DNA from: Sphingobacterium nematocida
GTDB taxonomy: Bacteria; Bacteroidota; Bacteroidia; Sphingobacteriales; Sphingobacteriaceae
Length of the DNA: 64,000 nt
Reading direction: 5' to 3'
NCBI RefSeq assembly: GCF_900168125.1
Contig: NZ_FUZF01000024.1
Span: forward strand, 1 to 64,000
Shown: piece by piece, positions 62,893 through 64,000 of the stretch
How positions within the stretch are numbered: position 1 is the first letter of the stretch
Layout of the letters: each line of letters starts with the position of its first letter
Translations under genes and position numbers: made by a program
Notes under the pieces: generated by a model
Database searches by the model: none
Told to the model about the DNA's origin: nothing
Seen by the model: only the letters and a program-made list of their open reading frames with translations

Positions 62893-63167
62893 TTATCGTT
62901 GGTAATGTCCTTTAAGTGATTGTATTTCGATGATTGTATCATCTCCGTTTTCATAAACTTGGTAAACAAGCCGATGTTCTTGGTCAATTCTTTGGGACCA
63001 CGACCCGGTAAGTTCATGTTTGAGTGCTTCTGGTTTTGCTATGCCTTCAAATGGAGTTTCTATAATCGAAAGCAATAGCTTTTCTATTTTTTCTGGATGG
63101 TACGGTTGCCTGATTTTTTCCAGAATTTTAAGTCGTCAACTGCCTGGGGAGTATAAACTAACTCCAT
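62893..63167 (-). pseudogene. yoeB: Txe/YoeB-type toxin gene with a frameshift in an A6 run
   Basis: The ATG at 63167 overlaps the antitoxin stop by 10 bases and opens MELVYTPQAVDDLKFWKKSG, ending at a TAG after an A6 run (63092-63087 on the minus strand). A -1 shift there restores the frame KIEKLLLSIIETPFEG onward and ends QSLKGHYQR. The restored protein is 91 residues, the normal YoeB length. It keeps the family motifs WSQRIDQEHRLVYQV and a C-terminal His-Tyr. YoeB is a ribosome-dependent mRNA endonuclease. The frameshift probably inactivates it unless slippage at the A6 run restores some product. Confidence 0.8.
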
Positions 63168-63364
63168 AAGTCTTCAATGGCAATTTTAGTGCCTTTCCCG
63201 TCTTTAACAGCTTCACGACCTGATTGTATTTTTTTTACAAATTCAGGGTCGTACGGACTTGTTTCCGTATTAGCGGTTTCAAACTTCATTTTAAGAGCTT
63301 TCGCAAAAGCCTTTAACGCTTCTAATTGCTCTTTGTTATTTGGATGAATTAATAATGCTTCCAT
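63158..63364 (-). CDS. DUF2683-type antitoxin of the yoeB pair
   Basis: The 68-residue protein starts MEALLIHPNNKEQLEALKAF and ends IAIEDLWS, matching DUF2683 proteins that precede YoeB-like toxins in Bacteroidota. Its N-terminal part should bind DNA or dimerise, and the acidic tail should wrap the toxin. The 10-base overlap with the toxin start is the standard coupling. It is intact although the toxin is frameshifted. Confidence 0.8.
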   Translation of the reverse strand: MEALLIHPNNKEQLEALKAFAKALKMKFETANTETSPYDPEFVKKIQSGREAVKDGKGTKIAIEDLWS

Positions 63365-63429
63365 AATTTCAAGTTTACGAATTATTCTATTAATAACTAA
63401 AATATTGACTGTTTGATTGTTTCATAGGT

Positions 63430-63480
63430 TTAAAACTTTCTTTCTTCTTTTTTGTTCAATCTCTTTGCAATTGTACTCAT
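63430..63480 (-). pseudogene. Remnant of the Fic-partner gene (17 codons with stop)
   Basis: MSTIAKRLNKKEERKF then stop. The first 15 codons match the gene at 28612-28902 (MSTISKRLNKEEERKL), with the same upstream AGAGGAGG ribosome-binding site. The 70 bases 63436-63505 pair with 28858-28927. Confidence 0.8.
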
Positions 63481-63490
63481 GATGCCTCCT

Positions 63491-63550
63491 CTAAAAAACT
63501 TGCTTCTTGTCGAAGCGTAAGCCAACTTTAATTTCTCTTACTGTTTTCAT
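63491..63550 (-). pseudogene. hipA: hipA stub, 20 codons including stop
   Basis: The ATG at 63550 overlaps the hipB stop, as in hipBA operons. The frame reads MKTVREIKVGLRFDKKQVF and stops. The first 14 codons look like a HipA-kinase N terminus. From AAGCAAG onward the sequence is the leader of the Fic-partner gene, so a deletion or recombination joined the two. The kinase domain is absent. Confidence 0.6.
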
Positions 63551-63858
63551 TATTTCCTCCGTCCTCGTTTGCGATAAGCTGTATTGTCTTCCTTCAAAAC
63601 GTCGTCAATGGATGTAAAGGTAGGCTTGTCAGGTTCTAGTGCCGCTATAACATCTTCTAGGCCACCAACGACTATGAGTATTTTTAGTAACGATTCGAGT
63701 GATATTACTCCTTTCTGTTCAAATTTGCGTAATGTAGCCAATGGTACACCCGATCGCTGTGACAATCCCTCTTGAGTAAGCTCCATAACAAGCCGCCTAT
63801 CACGTACATGATCAGCTATTTTTTTTTGCGCCTTTGATGTGGATATAAGTGATAGCAT
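63550..63858 (-). CDS. hipB: HipB-like XRE-family DNA-binding antitoxin
   Basis: In this 102-residue protein the XRE helix-turn-helix is at about residues 15-75: VRDRRLVMELTQEGLSQRSG, then VPLATLRKFEQKGVISLESL. The tail SIDDVLKEDNTAYRKRGRRK is basic. Directly downstream is the 20-codon hipA stub, so it is an orphan antitoxin, free to act as a DNA-binding repressor. A perfect palindrome, TACTACTATAGTAGTA (63891-63906), precedes it and is a candidate operator. Confidence 0.75.
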   Translation of the reverse strand: MLSLISTSKAQKKIADHVRDRRLVMELTQEGLSQRSGVPLATLRKFEQKGVISLESLLKILIVVGGLEDVIAALEPDKPTFTSIDDVLKEDNTAYRKRGRRK

Positions 63859-63890
63859 GATGTTAGTTGTTCTTCAGTTTTGTATGTAAT

Positions 63891-63906
63891 TACTACTATA
63901 GTAGTA
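63891..63906. promoter_or_regulatory. 16-bp palindromic operator candidate upstream of hipB
   Basis: TACTACTATAGTAGTA is a perfect inverted repeat located 33 bases before the hipB ATG. XRE antitoxins autoregulate by binding such sites. Chance palindromes of this length are rare in a region this short. Confidence 0.5.
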
Positions 63907-64000
63907 TTAATTTAATGTTATTTATTCGTATTTGCAATAATATAGTGCTTATAGTGCAGAGTTAGTAGCTATGCTTGGAAATCTATTGCAGACTGTGATT

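Noticed and set aside
1-64000. tRNA or rRNA genes
   Set aside because: No cloverleaf with TTCRANNC arm or rRNA-like conserved stretch was seen when reading the intergenic DNA.

Overview
The window looks like a Bacteroidota chromosome, most like the Sphingobacteriaceae (Sphingobacterium or Pedobacter relatives). The evidence is five SusC/SusD outer-membrane pairs, two ECF sigma/FecR anti-sigma units, families such as DUF6266, DUF4465 and DUF2683, promoters of the TTTG-N19-TAnnTTTG type, and few Shine-Dalgarno sequences. Everything was read by eye; no database search was run.

Layout. 1-2193 is one end of an IS21-family element (istB partial, istA, iterated end repeats). It is inserted in a nuclease-like gene whose N-terminal half remains at 2194-2571. 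Upstream lie a coupled two-gene unit (GNAT-like protein plus an AbiC-like membrane protein, 2999-4850) and an unknown 167-aa gene, together a small defence-like region. 5990-12027 is a SusC-SusD-thioredoxin operon. 12140-16077 is a regulatory patch: small unknown proteins, an AraC-type regulator, a membrane LytTR regulator and a HTH_17-type DNA-binding protein. 16110-16241 is an 11-bp tandem repeat array. 16387-25038, read right to left, is a sigma/anti-sigma/SusC/SusD/DUF4465/thioredoxin locus. 25407-27434 is a small cassette (DUF6266, 63-aa protein, DUF5675, holin-like protein) with dispersed inverted repeats around it. 27561-28902 is a Fic protein with a small partner gene.

29207-52148 is the main metabolic feature, a sialic-acid scavenging locus. 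It encodes two FAS1-domain proteins, two SusC/SusD pairs and two sialidase-fold lipoproteins. These are followed by a FadR-type GntR regulator, a third sialidase, N-acetylneuraminate lyase, NanM-type mutarotase, an MFS sialate transporter and a sialate O-acetylesterase. A 13-bp motif, TTGTAGWACATAA, lies in the three promoter regions of this locus, including the regulator's own. It is the best candidate operator of the regulator. Surface sialidases and SusCD would release and import sialoglycans; the esterase, mutarotase, MFS carrier and lyase would deacetylate, equilibrate, import and cleave the sugar. No ManNAc epimerase or kinase is present in the window.

52421-62670, read right to left, is a second sigma/anti-sigma/SusC/SusD locus. 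It ends in a two-domain protein with a DsbD-alpha-like C terminus and a TlpA-like thioredoxin. All three SusCD loci outside the sialate region carry thioredoxin-fold or DsbD-like proteins and no glycosidase, which suggests a redox-linked ligand or surface maturation role.

62709-63906 is a toxin-antitoxin graveyard: a frameshifted yoeB with its DUF2683 antitoxin, a 20-codon hipA stub behind an intact hipB, and fragments homologous to the holin/Fic region at 27370-29044.
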